The notes below the pieces were generated by a model. The model was not told where the DNA came from. It did not search any database and saw only the letters and a program-made list of their open reading frames with translations. From Sporomusaceae bacterium UBA1887 (GTDB lineage: Bacteria > Bacillota > Negativicutes > Sporomusales > DSM-15969): a DNA stretch of 62,186 nucleotides. Position numbers and translations under genes: made by a program. Location of the stretch: the NCBI GenBank assembly GCA_002337925.1, contig DDHB01000003.1, positions 1 to 62,186 of the forward strand, read 5' to 3'. Below, piece by piece: positions 51,348-59,235 of the stretch (within the stretch, counting starts at the first letter, position 1; each line of letters begins with the position of its first letter).

Positions 51348-51384
51348 AAGCAGGCCATCCGATTTGAACGGATGGCCTGCTGCT
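51348..51384. terminator. Bidirectional terminator between menG and SIMPL-domain gene
   Basis: GCAGGCCATCCG (51350-51361) pairs perfectly with CGGATGGCCTGC (51369-51380), with AAAA to the left and CTTG to the right. Confidence 0.85.
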
Positions 51385-51388
51385 TGTG

Positions 51389-52096
51389 CTAATTATTTAA
51401 TTGAAATGCCATATTTACATCGGCACTTATCGATAATGTTCCGGCACTAATCGGTGTAGAAGAAGCCATATCCGCTTTGTACAAACGGACGTTTTCACTC
51501 ATGGGAGAAGAATAGCCGTTGAGGTTGACTGAAGTGGCTTGTCCCAAGGAGCCGCCTAAGGTTTCGGCAATCAGTGCAGCTTTGTGCTTACCGTCCAGTA
51601 TGGCTTTTGCCAGCAATTGATCCTTTAGACTGCTTTCATCATTGACAGCAAAGCGTAAACCGTTAATCTGATTGGCACCAGCTTGCGAAGAAGCATCAAT
51701 GACTTGGGAGATCTGAGCAAAGTCAGTCACTTTGACAGTTACGGTATTTTGTACGCGATAACCGGAGATGACGGTAGCGTCATCGTTTTTAGTATTCTGC
51801 TTATACTGGGGTTGAATAGAGAAACCGGAAGTTTGAATTTGCTCTTTGTTAATTCCGAGCAGTTCAACAGCGGTATAAATCCGGTTCATGGTGGCATCAT
51901 TTTCTGCTTTTGCTTTGGCTACATCAGATGCCGTTGTGACAATTCCTAAAGAAATATAAGCTGTATCGGGGACAACGGCCATTTCAGCATGACCTGTGAC
52001 AGTAACTGAGGGGCGTTCAACTTGTTCGGCAGAGGCCTGAAGTTGAGTAGTAAACAATAAGGTGATAGCGAATAAACCAGCGATTAATTTTTTCAT
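51389..52096 (-). CDS. SIMPL-domain (DUF541) secreted protein
   Basis: 235 residues. A Sec signal peptide (MKKLIAGLFAITLLFTTQLQ, cleavage around ASA-E) precedes a DUF541/SIMPL domain: RPSVTVTGHAEMAVVPDTAY, LGINKEQIQTSGFSIQPQY, GYRVQNTVTVKV and the C-terminal PISAGTLSISADVNMAFQL. The fold is common in periplasmic or surface proteins of bacteria and has no settled function (some relatives are linked to stress). AGGAGAG precedes the ATG. Monocistronic, divergent from the T-box/serC unit. Confidence 0.9.
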   Translation of the reverse strand: MKKLIAGLFAITLLFTTQLQASAEQVERPSVTVTGHAEMAVVPDTAYISLGIVTTASDVAKAKAENDATMNRIYTAVELLGINKEQIQTSGFSIQPQYKQNTKNDDATVISGYRVQNTVTVKVTDFAQISQVIDASSQAGANQINGLRFAVNDESSLKDQLLAKAILDGKHKAALIAETLGGSLGQATSVNLNGYSSPMSENVRLYKADMASSTPISAGTLSISADVNMAFQLNN

Positions 52097-52207
52097 TTTA
52101 AGAGCTCTCCTTTATTTATGTACTTTCTTACTACTATAAACGAGGATAGATCATAAAGGTAACGGGTACGATAATAATAAATTAGATTTTTTACTGCCGG
52201 GAGATAC

Positions 52208-52235
52208 TTGACTTTACAAACTAAGCTGTTATAAT
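52208..52235 (+). promoter_or_regulatory. Sigma-A promoter of the T-box-serC transcript
   Basis: TTGACT (52208-52213), 16-base spacer, TATAAT (52230-52235), about 25 bases before the first leader helix. Confidence 0.82.
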
Positions 52236-52426
52236 CGATAATAAGTTTACAACTAAACGCAATGACAGAGAAGCTAAATGCTGTGTTTTTCAGAGAGCCG
52301 GCGGGTGGTGTGAGCCGGTGAGCAGGCAGGCAGTTCCGCTCTTGAGCGGCTGATGATGAATCAGGACGGGTCCGCCCGGTAAAGCGGATAGAGTTGGCCG
52401 TAAGGCAATTTGGGTGGCAACGCGGG

Positions 52427-52470
52427 AAAAACCTCTCGTCCCTGGTGGGATGTGAGGTTTTTGTGTTTTT
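52427..52470 (+). terminator. T-box terminator 1
   Basis: AAAAACCTC (52427-52435) pairs with GAGGTTTTT (52454-52462), extended inward by CGTCCC/GGGATG around TGGT. A T-tract continues to 52470. Confidence 0.85.
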
Positions 52471-52505
52471 ACCGGACTGCCGGGCTAAAATGGGTGGCAC
52501 CGCGG

Positions 52506-52548
52506 GAACAGTCTCGCCCCAATTGCTGGGGAGAGACTGTTCATTTTT
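52506..52548 (+). terminator. T-box terminator 2
   Basis: GAACAGTCTC-CCCC pairs with GGGG-GAGACTGTTC (52506-52520 with 52528-52542) and is followed by ATTTTT. It lies 20 bases before the serC GTG. Confidence 0.88.
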
Positions 52549-52567
52549 AAAATAGGAGTGATTTTTT

Positions 52568-53662
52568 GTGGCAAATAAGGAACGGGTACATAACTTTAAT
52601 GCCGGGCCGGCAGCGCTTCCCTTGGAAGTCTTGGAGCAAGTTCAAACAGAGATAATCAATTTTCGCGGAGCAGGCATGTCCATCCTGGAGATGAGCCATC
52701 GCAGCCAGGAATATGAAGTAGTACATAATGAGGCTAAGACGCTATTAAAAGAACTGCTGGCATTGCCGGAGGAATATGAAGTTCTGTTTTTACAAGGAGG
52801 AGCAAGCCTGCAATTTGCCATGATACCGATGAACTTTTTACCTGCAGGTAAAAAAGCTGCTTATGTAATGACAGGTGTTTGGGCAGAGAAAGCTTACGAC
52901 GAAGCAGCTAAACTAGGTGAGGTAGTGATGGCTGGCACTGCTAAGGACAATAGATTTAGCAGCATTCCTTCTATTCAGGATCTTTCCTATGACAAAGAAA
53001 GTGCGTATTTACATATAACTTCCAATAATACGATTTACGGTACCCAGTGGCATGCGTTTCCTGAAACGGGACAAGTGCCGTTAATTGCTGATATGTCGAG
53101 TGATATTTTATCGCAGCCTTTTGATGCAAGCAAATTCAGCTTGATTTATGCAGGAGCCCAAAAAAATCTGGGACCGGCCGGAGTGACTATTGTCGTTATC
53201 CGCAAGGATTTACTAGAAAAGGCCAATAAGAATGTTCCGACCATGCTTCGTTACAATACATATGCAAAAGATAATTCTCTCTATAATACGCCGCCTACCT
53301 TTAGTATCTATATGGTTAATTTAGTATTGAACTGGATTAAGCGGCAGGGTGGTCTGAAAGCGATTCACCGGGAGAATCAACGCAAGGCGGCAGTCATATA
53401 TGAGGCAATTGACAACAGCGATGGTTTTTATATCGGTCATGCAGATAAGAACAGCCGTTCCTTGATGAATATTACATTCCGCCTTGCTAATGCAGATTTG
53501 GAAAAGAAGTTTCTCTTAGCTGCCAAACAAGCCAACTTTGTAGGTTTGGCAGGGCATCGTCTCGTAGGTGGATGCAGGGCATCAGCCTATAATGCAGTTC
53601 CCTTTGAAGCCTGCCTGGCATTAAAAGAACTGATGGAAACGTTTCAAAAAGAAAACAGGTAA
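52568..53662 (+). CDS. serC: Phosphoserine aminotransferase
   Basis: 364 residues, normal SerC length. It makes phosphoserine from 3-phosphohydroxypyruvate and glutamate, using PLP. Seen: NFNAGPAALPLEVLEQVQ, MSILEMSHRSQEYEVVHNEA, FLQGGASLQFAMIPMNFL and the PLP-lysine in YAGAQKNLGPAGVTIVVI. GTG start at 52568 behind AGGAG. It is controlled by the tandem T-box leader. No serA or serB is linked here, but serS follows 4 kb downstream under its own leader. Confidence 0.96.
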   Translation: MANKERVHNFNAGPAALPLEVLEQVQTEIINFRGAGMSILEMSHRSQEYEVVHNEAKTLLKELLALPEEYEVLFLQGGASLQFAMIPMNFLPAGKKAAYVMTGVWAEKAYDEAAKLGEVVMAGTAKDNRFSSIPSIQDLSYDKESAYLHITSNNTIYGTQWHAFPETGQVPLIADMSSDILSQPFDASKFSLIYAGAQKNLGPAGVTIVVIRKDLLEKANKNVPTMLRYNTYAKDNSLYNTPPTFSIYMVNLVLNWIKRQGGLKAIHRENQRKAAVIYEAIDNSDGFYIGHADKNSRSLMNITFRLANADLEKKFLLAAKQANFVGLAGHRLVGGCRASAYNAVPFEACLALKELMETFQKENR

Positions 53663-53784
53663 GCACGACTGTTTTTCGCAGGATTTGCTTAAATCGCCAC
53701 AGAAAATGAATTAGAATATCCCTATTGGTAGAACACTAACTGTATAGCATGATTCTTGGATAAGCGTAAGGGTGGTCCAATGGG

Positions 53785-54084
53785 CTATGAGGACGGACCG
53801 GCTTCATCCTGGTCAAGCGCTTGCTGTTCTAACGGCTTAATCTGGACAGCAATACCGCCTGTAGCTGGAGCCAGCAAATTAAATATGGCGCAGTAAGCGG
53901 ATGCTCCGATTGCTGAACATAGGGCGAGTACCAGTCCGATGAAGGCACCTCCCAGCATACCCAAAATATCTTTTTCCACTATGCCGATAATAAGCCCCCC
54001 AAGACCGAAAAATGCAGTTCCCGAAAGAAAAAATACCCGAAAGACAGTCCAAGGCGAAATGCGGATAATTTCCTGATTATACAT
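53785..54084 (-). CDS. Small two-helix membrane protein, unknown function
   Basis: 99 residues from the ATG at 54084, eight bases behind AAGGGG; the GTG at 54093 overlaps that site. Two hydrophobic segments (about 15-37 and 42-70) are connected by a short acidic loop; the N-terminal ISPWTVFRVF and the C-terminal acidic tail lie on the same side. It resembles small DUF3566-like membrane proteins of firmicutes only loosely. The start is 35 bases from the divergent start of the flavoprotein gene. I do not recognise a function. Confidence 0.65.
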   Translation of the reverse strand: MYNQEIIRISPWTVFRVFFLSGTAFFGLGGLIIGIVEKDILGMLGGAFIGLVLALCSAIGASAYCAIFNLLAPATGGIAVQIKPLEQQALDQDEAGPSS

Positions 54085-54118
54085 ACGGCTCACCCCTTAT
54101 TAATAGGAGGATGAATTT

Positions 54119-55000
54119 ATGGCTAAACACGTGTATGACATTGCTGTTGTTGGCGGCGGCCCCGCAGGGTTGTCGGCCGCACTTACCGGAAGGATACGTA
54201 AAAAGGACATTGTATTGTTTGAGCGCTCTGACTTTAGTCCTAAATTACAAAAAGCCCATGTAGTCGATAATTATCTTGGTATGCCGCAAATTACCGGCAA
54301 AGGGATGATGCAAAGCTTTGCATCACACTGCTTAGCTCATGAGCTGGTAGTTGTCAAAGAAAAGGTTGTTAATATTTTCCCGGGAAATCCTTTTACCCTA
54401 GTTACGCCAGGCGATGTTTACGAGGCAAAAACCGTTATTATTGCTTCGGGGGTAGTGGCTACATCTTTATTTGGCGGGGAAAAAGATTTTTTAGGACGGG
54501 GAGTTAGCTACTGTGCCACTTGTGATGGGATGTTTTATCAAGATAAGGATGTCGCAGTCATTTCTTATACTCCCGAAGGCGAGCATGAAACACAGTATTT
54601 GGGTGAATTGTGCCGGAATGTATACTACATTCCTCAATACAAAGCAGAATTACCAATGATGAGGTCTAACATAAAAGTGTTAGAAGGAGTCCAGCCAAAG
54701 AGCATTGCCGGAGATACGACTGTGGAAAAATTAGTTACTAATAAAGAAGAACTCAAGGTTAATGGTGTATTCATCATGAGGCAATCTGATCCGGTCGAGA
54801 ATTTACTGCCCGGTTTGGAGCTTGATGGCGAGGTTATTAAAGTTAACCGGGATATGTCGACAAATCTGCCAGGAGTATTTGCTGCCGGAGATTGTACAGG
54901 TAAGCCGTGGCAGATTGCCAAAGCTACAGGCGAAGGCTTAGTTGCCGTGTTAAGTGCTATCTCTTATCTCGATAAAGCTGCCAGAGTAGAGCAAAAGTAA
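54119..55000 (+). CDS. Thioredoxin-reductase-like flavoprotein lacking NADPH motifs
   Basis: 293 residues. FAD-binding Rossmann motif VGGGPAGLSAA (11-21), redox-active CATC (C132, C135) and the C-terminal FAD motif GVFAAGDCTGKPWQIAKATG are as in low-Mr thioredoxin reductases. In the middle domain the NADPH loop (normally GGGDSA) is replaced by ISYTPEGEHE, and no HRRxxxR motif follows. This is the pattern described for ferredoxin-dependent flavin thioredoxin reductases (FFTR) of clostridia. It would reduce thioredoxin or a partner with electrons from ferredoxin. GGAGG precedes ATG. Its 3' end overlaps the convergent YkvI-like gene by 44 bases. Confidence 0.82.
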   Translation: MAKHVYDIAVVGGGPAGLSAALTGRIRKKDIVLFERSDFSPKLQKAHVVDNYLGMPQITGKGMMQSFASHCLAHELVVVKEKVVNIFPGNPFTLVTPGDVYEAKTVIIASGVVATSLFGGEKDFLGRGVSYCATCDGMFYQDKDVAVISYTPEGEHETQYLGELCRNVYYIPQYKAELPMMRSNIKVLEGVQPKSIAGDTTVEKLVTNKEELKVNGVFIMRQSDPVENLLPGLELDGEVIKVNRDMSTNLPGVFAAGDCTGKPWQIAKATGEGLVAVLSAISYLDKAARVEQK

Positions 55001-56015
55001 AGAGTAATGCAATATAGCCAAACAGAGGATAAAGTGTGGATACCAGATTGGCGAAACCAACCTGGCTGAACAAAAGAGCCACGATTGCTGCATTAAGCAG
55101 ACAAAGCCAGAACGGCATTCCGGTCACCGACTGAAGCTTCACGGTACAACCGTAAAGGCTTGCCATTGCCGTGCTGAACATGGCCTTGATAAGCATGGCA
55201 GCATAGCTGAGATGATTAAAGTTATGCTGGGAATTGGATACATAAAGCATGGGTACCTCGAAGCTGAGTATATCAGGATAATGAAGCATAATAACCAAGA
55301 TAATGATCAACCCCAGTAAAGTAAGCAGTATCCCTCCCAGTATACCGCCCCACAGGCGCACGGAACGATCTTTAATTTCTCGCCCAAGTGGTGCTAACAC
55401 GGTAGCGCCAAGGATTAGGTTATAGGAAACATAAAGCAGGCAGGCTAATAGCCAGTGGGGAGCAGGTGAAAGGTGCGGCTGAGCGGGTAAAGATAACAAT
55501 GACCAGGAAAGTTCTGCGCAATGATGGGTAAGGGAACTGATACCTACTGTCAAAGTTGAGGCAATTAAAAGCGGAATCACCAAAAGATTGACGAGGGAAA
55601 TACCTTTTACGCCAAATAAGACAGTAATGGCTACAGCGAGAACCATAGCTATGGAGCCGGTATTATAGCTTATTGCAAAATAATCCCGGCTGACGGTTCC
55701 AGTCCCTGACAACATGATACATAAACCGCCAAAAAGAAAAAGTGCTGAAACGGAGTCTAAAATCAATCCGAGGCGGGGGCCGCAGATGTAGTATAGAACC
55801 TGATGGTAGTTGGTCGCCCTCAGTCTATAGCCCAGTTCCAAAATACGGGCACCCAGCAAGGCGAATAAAAATCCTGAAAATAGCATGGCTATGATGCCGA
55901 CAGCTCCGTAAGAAACAAAAAACTGTAGTAATTCCTGGCCGGAGGCAAAGCCGGCGCCGATGACGGTGCCCGCATAGGTCGCAGCCACGCGGGCGATATC
56001 TAACAGGCGGCCCAT
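54957..56015 (-). CDS. YkvI-like membrane transporter
   Basis: 352 residues from the ATG at 56015, which follows AGGAAAGGA; the frame extends another 43 codons upstream without a ribosome site. About ten membrane segments. The N-terminal VAATYAGTVIGAGFASGQELLQFF stretch (cut here: AGTVIGAGFASGQE) is an unwound-helix motif of LeuT-fold amino acid/polyamine permeases, and the family is annotated as YkvI-like. Substrate unknown. Convergent 3' overlap with the flavoprotein gene leaves no room for a terminator between them. Confidence 0.85.
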   Translation of the reverse strand: MGRLLDIARVAATYAGTVIGAGFASGQELLQFFVSYGAVGIIAMLFSGFLFALLGARILELGYRLRATNYHQVLYYICGPRLGLILDSVSALFLFGGLCIMLSGTGTVSRDYFAISYNTGSIAMVLAVAITVLFGVKGISLVNLLVIPLLIASTLTVGISSLTHHCAELSWSLLSLPAQPHLSPAPHWLLACLLYVSYNLILGATVLAPLGREIKDRSVRLWGGILGGILLTLLGLIIILVIMLHYPDILSFEVPMLYVSNSQHNFNHLSYAAMLIKAMFSTAMASLYGCTVKLQSVTGMPFWLCLLNAAIVALLFSQVGFANLVSTLYPLFGYIALLFTFALLWQLYRDKR

Positions 56016-56257
56016 GATGACACATCCTTTCCTACTTCGTATTACATATGTATGAAGGGATGAAGTAATTCTGACGTGGATTTTTATTCCAGAAAAAGTG
56101 GAAGGAGATTGCAAATTAAAGAAGATGTTTTGACATAATAACAAAAATTATTTAAAAATTCGTGTTTTTTCGACAAGGATTTCTCTGGAGTTTGGCGAAT
56201 AAATAGAACAGATTGGGAATTTTTACATTATTTGTTAAGTCTTTCATCACCATTTCA

Positions 56258-56286
56258 TTGAATGCTGTGATGTAACCCATTATAAT
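56258..56286 (+). promoter_or_regulatory. Sigma-A promoter of the HD-GYP gene
   Basis: TTGAAT (56258-56263), 17-base spacer, TATAAT (56281-56286). The 5' untranslated region would be about 110 bases. Confidence 0.8.
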
Positions 56287-56403
56287 CCTGACTGTTATCG
56301 CCATGCTGTAGGCCTGATAAGCTTGCGTGGCAGCTCTTTAATAATTATTTTAGCAGCGCTGCACAACAAATCGTTTTACGGCAAGTTTGGAGGCAGAATT
56401 TCT

Positions 56404-57387
56404 ATGTGCGAAGCCCATTTTAATTGTATTATGCAATCAATTGAAACCCGCTCCTCTCAGGGGTGGATTATCATTAATGCCGAGTATGAAGTAGTATATG
56501 TCAATGAAAGTTTTTGCCGTATGTGGCAGTGTACTCGTGAGAATTTGCTGGGGAAATCGCTGCTTCAATGGTACGACGGAGAAAAACAGAACAGCCAGGG
56601 AAGATATTTTGGGCCTTTAATTGAGACGATGGCAACAGGCATAGAGATGCAGAATGTTGAAGCCCGCTTGCCTAAATATCTAAGTGACGAATGCATTTGG
56701 CAATTAGTAGATACGTTCCTTATCCGCGACAACAAAGAAAAAGTTGAATTCGGTGTTGCCAGCTATAGTGTTATTGAAAGGTTTAAGGCTATTGAGCAGC
56801 AGCTAAACAGCATTAATTTGAAAGTAATTAAAGCTTTTTCGAAGGCAATTGGGGCTCGTGATGTATATACCATGCAGCATAGTGAAAAGGTGGCGGCTTT
56901 GATGTTTGGTTTAGCTGAAGCGATGCTGCTGTCAAAGCATGAAGTAACATTGGCATATCTGGCAGGGATAGTTCATGATGTAGGCAAGATTGGTGTGCCG
57001 GAGAACGTGCTGAACAAACCGGGCCGATTAACAGAGGAAGAGTTTATATTAATGAAGCAGCATCCGACCATTGGTTCTGATATCTTACGTCAGATTGATG
57101 GCTTTGCCGATATAGCTTCCATTGTGCTTCATCATCATGAACGGTATGACGGTAAAGGATATCCTCAGCAAATTGCCGGTGAGCGCATTCCGCTTTTAAG
57201 CCGCATGCTGGCTGTTTGTGACAGTTATGATGCTATGGTGTCGGCTCGCTGCTACCGTCAGCCTGTAACAAAGGCTCAGGCTATGGCTGAAATTGAAAAA
57301 TGCAGCTCAAGCCAATTTGATCCGGTTATTGCTGCCTGTTTTCTACGTTTTTTGAACAGCGATTTATCGCTTGCGGCAGTTGATTAG
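56404..57387 (+). CDS. PAS-HD-GYP protein, putative c-di-GMP phosphodiesterase
   Basis: 327 residues from ATG 56404, which has GGAGG ten bases upstream; a 27-codon upstream extension has no site. A PAS domain (about 15-125: WIIINAEYEVVYVNESFCRM) is followed by an HD-GYP domain (about 150-320) with HDVGKIGVPENVLNKPG, KQHPTIGSDIL and HHHERYDGKGYP, keeping the metal-binding His/Asp and the GYP triplet. It should degrade cyclic di-GMP in response to a cytoplasmic signal, linking to motility or surface traits of the chemoreceptors and surface proteins around. Confidence 0.9.
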   Translation: MCEAHFNCIMQSIETRSSQGWIIINAEYEVVYVNESFCRMWQCTRENLLGKSLLQWYDGEKQNSQGRYFGPLIETMATGIEMQNVEARLPKYLSDECIWQLVDTFLIRDNKEKVEFGVASYSVIERFKAIEQQLNSINLKVIKAFSKAIGARDVYTMQHSEKVAALMFGLAEAMLLSKHEVTLAYLAGIVHDVGKIGVPENVLNKPGRLTEEEFILMKQHPTIGSDILRQIDGFADIASIVLHHHERYDGKGYPQQIAGERIPLLSRMLAVCDSYDAMVSARCYRQPVTKAQAMAEIEKCSSSQFDPVIAACFLRFLNSDLSLAAVD

Positions 57388-57401
57388 TTTACTGCCAATA
57401 C

Positions 57402-57430
57402 TTTACAAGCATATCTGTATACTGTAAAAT
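57402..57430 (+). promoter_or_regulatory. Sigma-A promoter of the serS transcript
   Basis: TTTACA (57402-57407), exactly 17 bases, TAAAAT (57425-57430). It gives a leader of about 150 bases before the serS start. Confidence 0.7.
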
Positions 57431-57449
57431 ATTAAGGTGAAACTATAGT

Positions 57450-57517
57450 GGACGGTTGCAAGCCGTACCGGAACGGGAAGTCGCTCTCGTCAGGCGTGCT
57501 CAGACGGGAGTTTTTTT
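57450..57517 (+). promoter_or_regulatory. Putative transcription attenuator in the serS leader
   Basis: CTCTCGTC (57484-57491) pairs with GACGGGAG (57503-57510), followed by seven T's (57511-57517), forming an intrinsic terminator inside the serS leader. CGGGA (57474-57478) can instead pair with TCTCG (57485-57489), which would break the terminator. A further ACGG/CCGT hairpin stands at 57452-57467. There is no GGGTGG-ACCGCG box, so it is not a canonical T-box. Confidence 0.6.
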
Positions 57518-57584
57518 GTTTAATCGCTTTCTTTTCAAAAGATAAATAAGCTTTGTCTTGCTAATGCAGGTAGGAGGTTCAATC

Positions 57585-58862
57585 ATGCTTGATATTCGTT
57601 TTATCCGCGACAATACTGATAAAGTTGAGCAAGCTCTTGCTAACCGCGGTGCAGCCGTTGGTTTGGAGGAGTTTCTTCGTCTGGAAAAAGAGCGCCGTGA
57701 GCTGCTGCAGCAGGTGGAATTGCTAAAAAGCAAGCGCAACGCTGTATCCCAAGAAATTAGCCAAATGAAAAAAAGTGGACAGAACGCAGACGCAATGATT
57801 GTTGAAATGCGCGGTGTTGGTGATTCTATCGGTCAGCTGGACGGCAAAATACGTGATGTAGAGACGGCTTTAGCCGATATTGTGATGACGATTCCCAATG
57901 TGCCTCATGAATCGGTGCCTGTTGGCAAAGATGAAAACGCTAATAAAGAAGTACGCCAATGGGGAACGCCTGTCTCTTTTGACTTTGAGCCGCTGCCACA
58001 CTGGGAAATTGGTGAAAAACTGGGGATTCTTGATTTTGAACGAGGCGGTAAGGTGACCGGAGCTCGGTTTACATTTTACCGTGGTTTGGGTTCAAGGCTG
58101 GAACGGTCCCTTATCAGCTTCATGCTGGATTTACATACCGGTGAACATGGCTATACTGAATTTTTCCCGCCGTTCATCGTGAACCGCGATAGTATGATGG
58201 GGACAGGGCAACTGCCAAAATTCAGTCAGGATATGTTCAAGCTTGAAGGGTTGGACTACTATCTTATTCCTACTGCGGAAGTGCCGATCACTAATTATCA
58301 TCGTCAGGAAATTTTAGATGCCAAGGATTTGCCGCTTTGCTATACTGCTTACAGCGCCTGTTTTCGTGCAGAAGCTGGAGCAGCCGGGCGGGATACCCGC
58401 GGACTCATCCGTCAGCACCAATTCAATAAGGTAGAAATGGTTAAATTCAGCGCACCTGAAGAATCCTATAATGAGCTTGAGAAGCTGACGGCTAATGCCG
58501 AACGCGTATTGCAGCTCTTGGGGCTGCCTTATCGGGTAATGTTGTTGTGCAGTGGTGATATGGGATTTGCCTCTGCTAAAACTTATGATTTGGAAGTCTG
58601 GCTGCCGAGCTTTAATAAATACCGGGAAATATCGTCGTGCTCGAATTTTGAAGACTACCAGGCACGCAGGGCAGACATCAAATTCCGCCGCGAGCCTAAA
58701 GCAAAACCGGAATTTGTGCATACTTTGAATGGCTCCGGTGTAGCAATAGGGCGAACTGTTGCTGCGATACTGGAAAATTACCAGCAGCCGGACGGATCAG
58801 TCGTCATCCCTGAAGTATTGAGACGCTATATGGGAACGGATGTTATAAAGGGCTATAAATAA
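57585..58862 (+). CDS. serS: Seryl-tRNA synthetase
   Basis: 425 residues from ATG 57585 behind TAGGAGG; nine upstream codons are not needed. N-terminal long coiled-coil arm (about 25-110: LEKERRELLQQVELLKSKRN) that grips the tRNA(Ser) extra arm. The class II core carries motif 2 (CFRAEAGAAGRDTRGLIRQHQF, truncated here to FRAEAGAAGRDTRGL) and motif 3 (GSGVAIGRTVAAILENYQ). It charges tRNA(Ser) and is the charging enzyme whose failure the serC T-box would sense. Strong terminator after. Confidence 0.97.
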   Translation: MLDIRFIRDNTDKVEQALANRGAAVGLEEFLRLEKERRELLQQVELLKSKRNAVSQEISQMKKSGQNADAMIVEMRGVGDSIGQLDGKIRDVETALADIVMTIPNVPHESVPVGKDENANKEVRQWGTPVSFDFEPLPHWEIGEKLGILDFERGGKVTGARFTFYRGLGSRLERSLISFMLDLHTGEHGYTEFFPPFIVNRDSMMGTGQLPKFSQDMFKLEGLDYYLIPTAEVPITNYHRQEILDAKDLPLCYTAYSACFRAEAGAAGRDTRGLIRQHQFNKVEMVKFSAPEESYNELEKLTANAERVLQLLGLPYRVMLLCSGDMGFASAKTYDLEVWLPSFNKYREISSCSNFEDYQARRADIKFRREPKAKPEFVHTLNGSGVAIGRTVAAILENYQQPDGSVVIPEVLRRYMGTDVIKGYK

Positions 58863-58873
58863 CAGTAATGACG

Positions 58874-58917
58874 ATAAAAGCAGGCATCAATAGCTGATGC
58901 CTGCTTTTATGAGTTTT
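58874..58917 (+). terminator. Terminator after serS
   Basis: ATAAAAGCAGGCATCA (58874-58889) pairs perfectly with TGATGCCTGCTTTTAT (58895-58910), followed by GAGTTTTTTT. Confidence 0.92.
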
Positions 58918-59008
58918 TTTGCCGAAAAAGGCAGGAAAATTTTAGAATATATTGAATAATACTATATGTCGATATCTAGAATTTATAGATTTGTAAATGT
59001 GCAAAGAG

Positions 59009-59030
59009 TAAGCCAGTGTAAACTGGCTTA
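59009..59030 (-). terminator. Stem-loop after the small peptide gene
   Basis: TAAGCCAG (59009-59016) pairs perfectly with CTGGCTTA (59023-59030) around TGTAAA. On the minus strand it lies 28 bases after the peptide stop and is followed by CTCTTTG, a weak T-rich tail. Confidence 0.55.
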
Positions 59031-59057
59031 AGAGGGGATCTGCATGTATCTTTACCA

Positions 59058-59147
59058 TTAGTCAATCATGTAGTCAGGTGAGAAGGTAGCGTAGAAGAAC
59101 CAGTATCCGTAGAGCACGTCTAAATCGTCTAATGCAACTGAAGTCAT
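59058..59147 (-). CDS. 29-residue aromatic/acidic peptide, unknown function
   Basis: ATG at 59147 stands six bases behind AAAGGAGGAG, a near-perfect ribosome site, and the frame runs 29 codons to TAA. The peptide begins MTSVALDDLDVL, continues with the aromatic run YGYWFFY and ends in an acidic SPDYMID tail. It has five Asp, no Lys or Arg, and eight aromatic residues. Upstream are a consensus promoter (TTGACA-17-TACAAT, minus) and a leader hairpin; downstream is a stem-loop. These parts make it a free-standing small gene rather than random sequence. It might be a signalling peptide, a RiPP-type precursor, a membrane-active peptide or a small regulatory protein; no modification or immunity genes are adjacent. 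Confidence 0.65.
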   Translation of the reverse strand: MTSVALDDLDVLYGYWFFYATFSPDYMID

Positions 59148-59181
59148 CGTTACTCCTCCTTTGCAAATTTTAAACAAAGAA

Positions 59182-59207
59182 GCCTCCACATCAATGGATG
59201 TGAAGGC
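59182..59207 (-). promoter_or_regulatory. Leader hairpin of the small peptide gene
   Basis: GCCTCCACATC (59182-59192) pairs with GATGTGAAGGC (59197-59207) with one internal mismatch. On the minus strand the hairpin is followed by TTCTTTGTTT, so it could be a terminator-type switch ahead of the peptide. Confidence 0.6.
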
Positions 59208-59235
59208 GTCATTGCCTACGTATGAGATTGATTTC

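Larger units (their letters stand above)
52258..52548 (+). promoter_or_regulatory. T-box leader (serine-type) with two antiterminator/terminator modules
   Basis: Stem I features lie around 52265-52355: AGAGAGCCGG, GGTGGTG loop and GAGCCGG return. The specifier region CAGTTCCGCTCTTGAGC contains UCC directly before GCTCTTGAGC, so a serine UCC specifier is likely; this suits serC. A stem III-like TTGGCC-GTAA-GGCAA hairpin precedes T-box 1, TGGGTGGCAACGCGG (52411-52425). A short hairpin, CCGG-ACTG-CCGG, precedes T-box 2, TGGGTGGCACCGCGG (52491-52505). Each T-box has its own terminator. The second has no stem I of its own. Uncharged tRNA should stabilise the antiterminator and turn on serC. Confidence 0.9.

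Noticed and set aside
57450..57517. T-box riboswitch upstream of serS
   Set aside because: The GGGTGG-ACCGCG sequence is absent; only a terminator and a weak competing hairpin can be shown.
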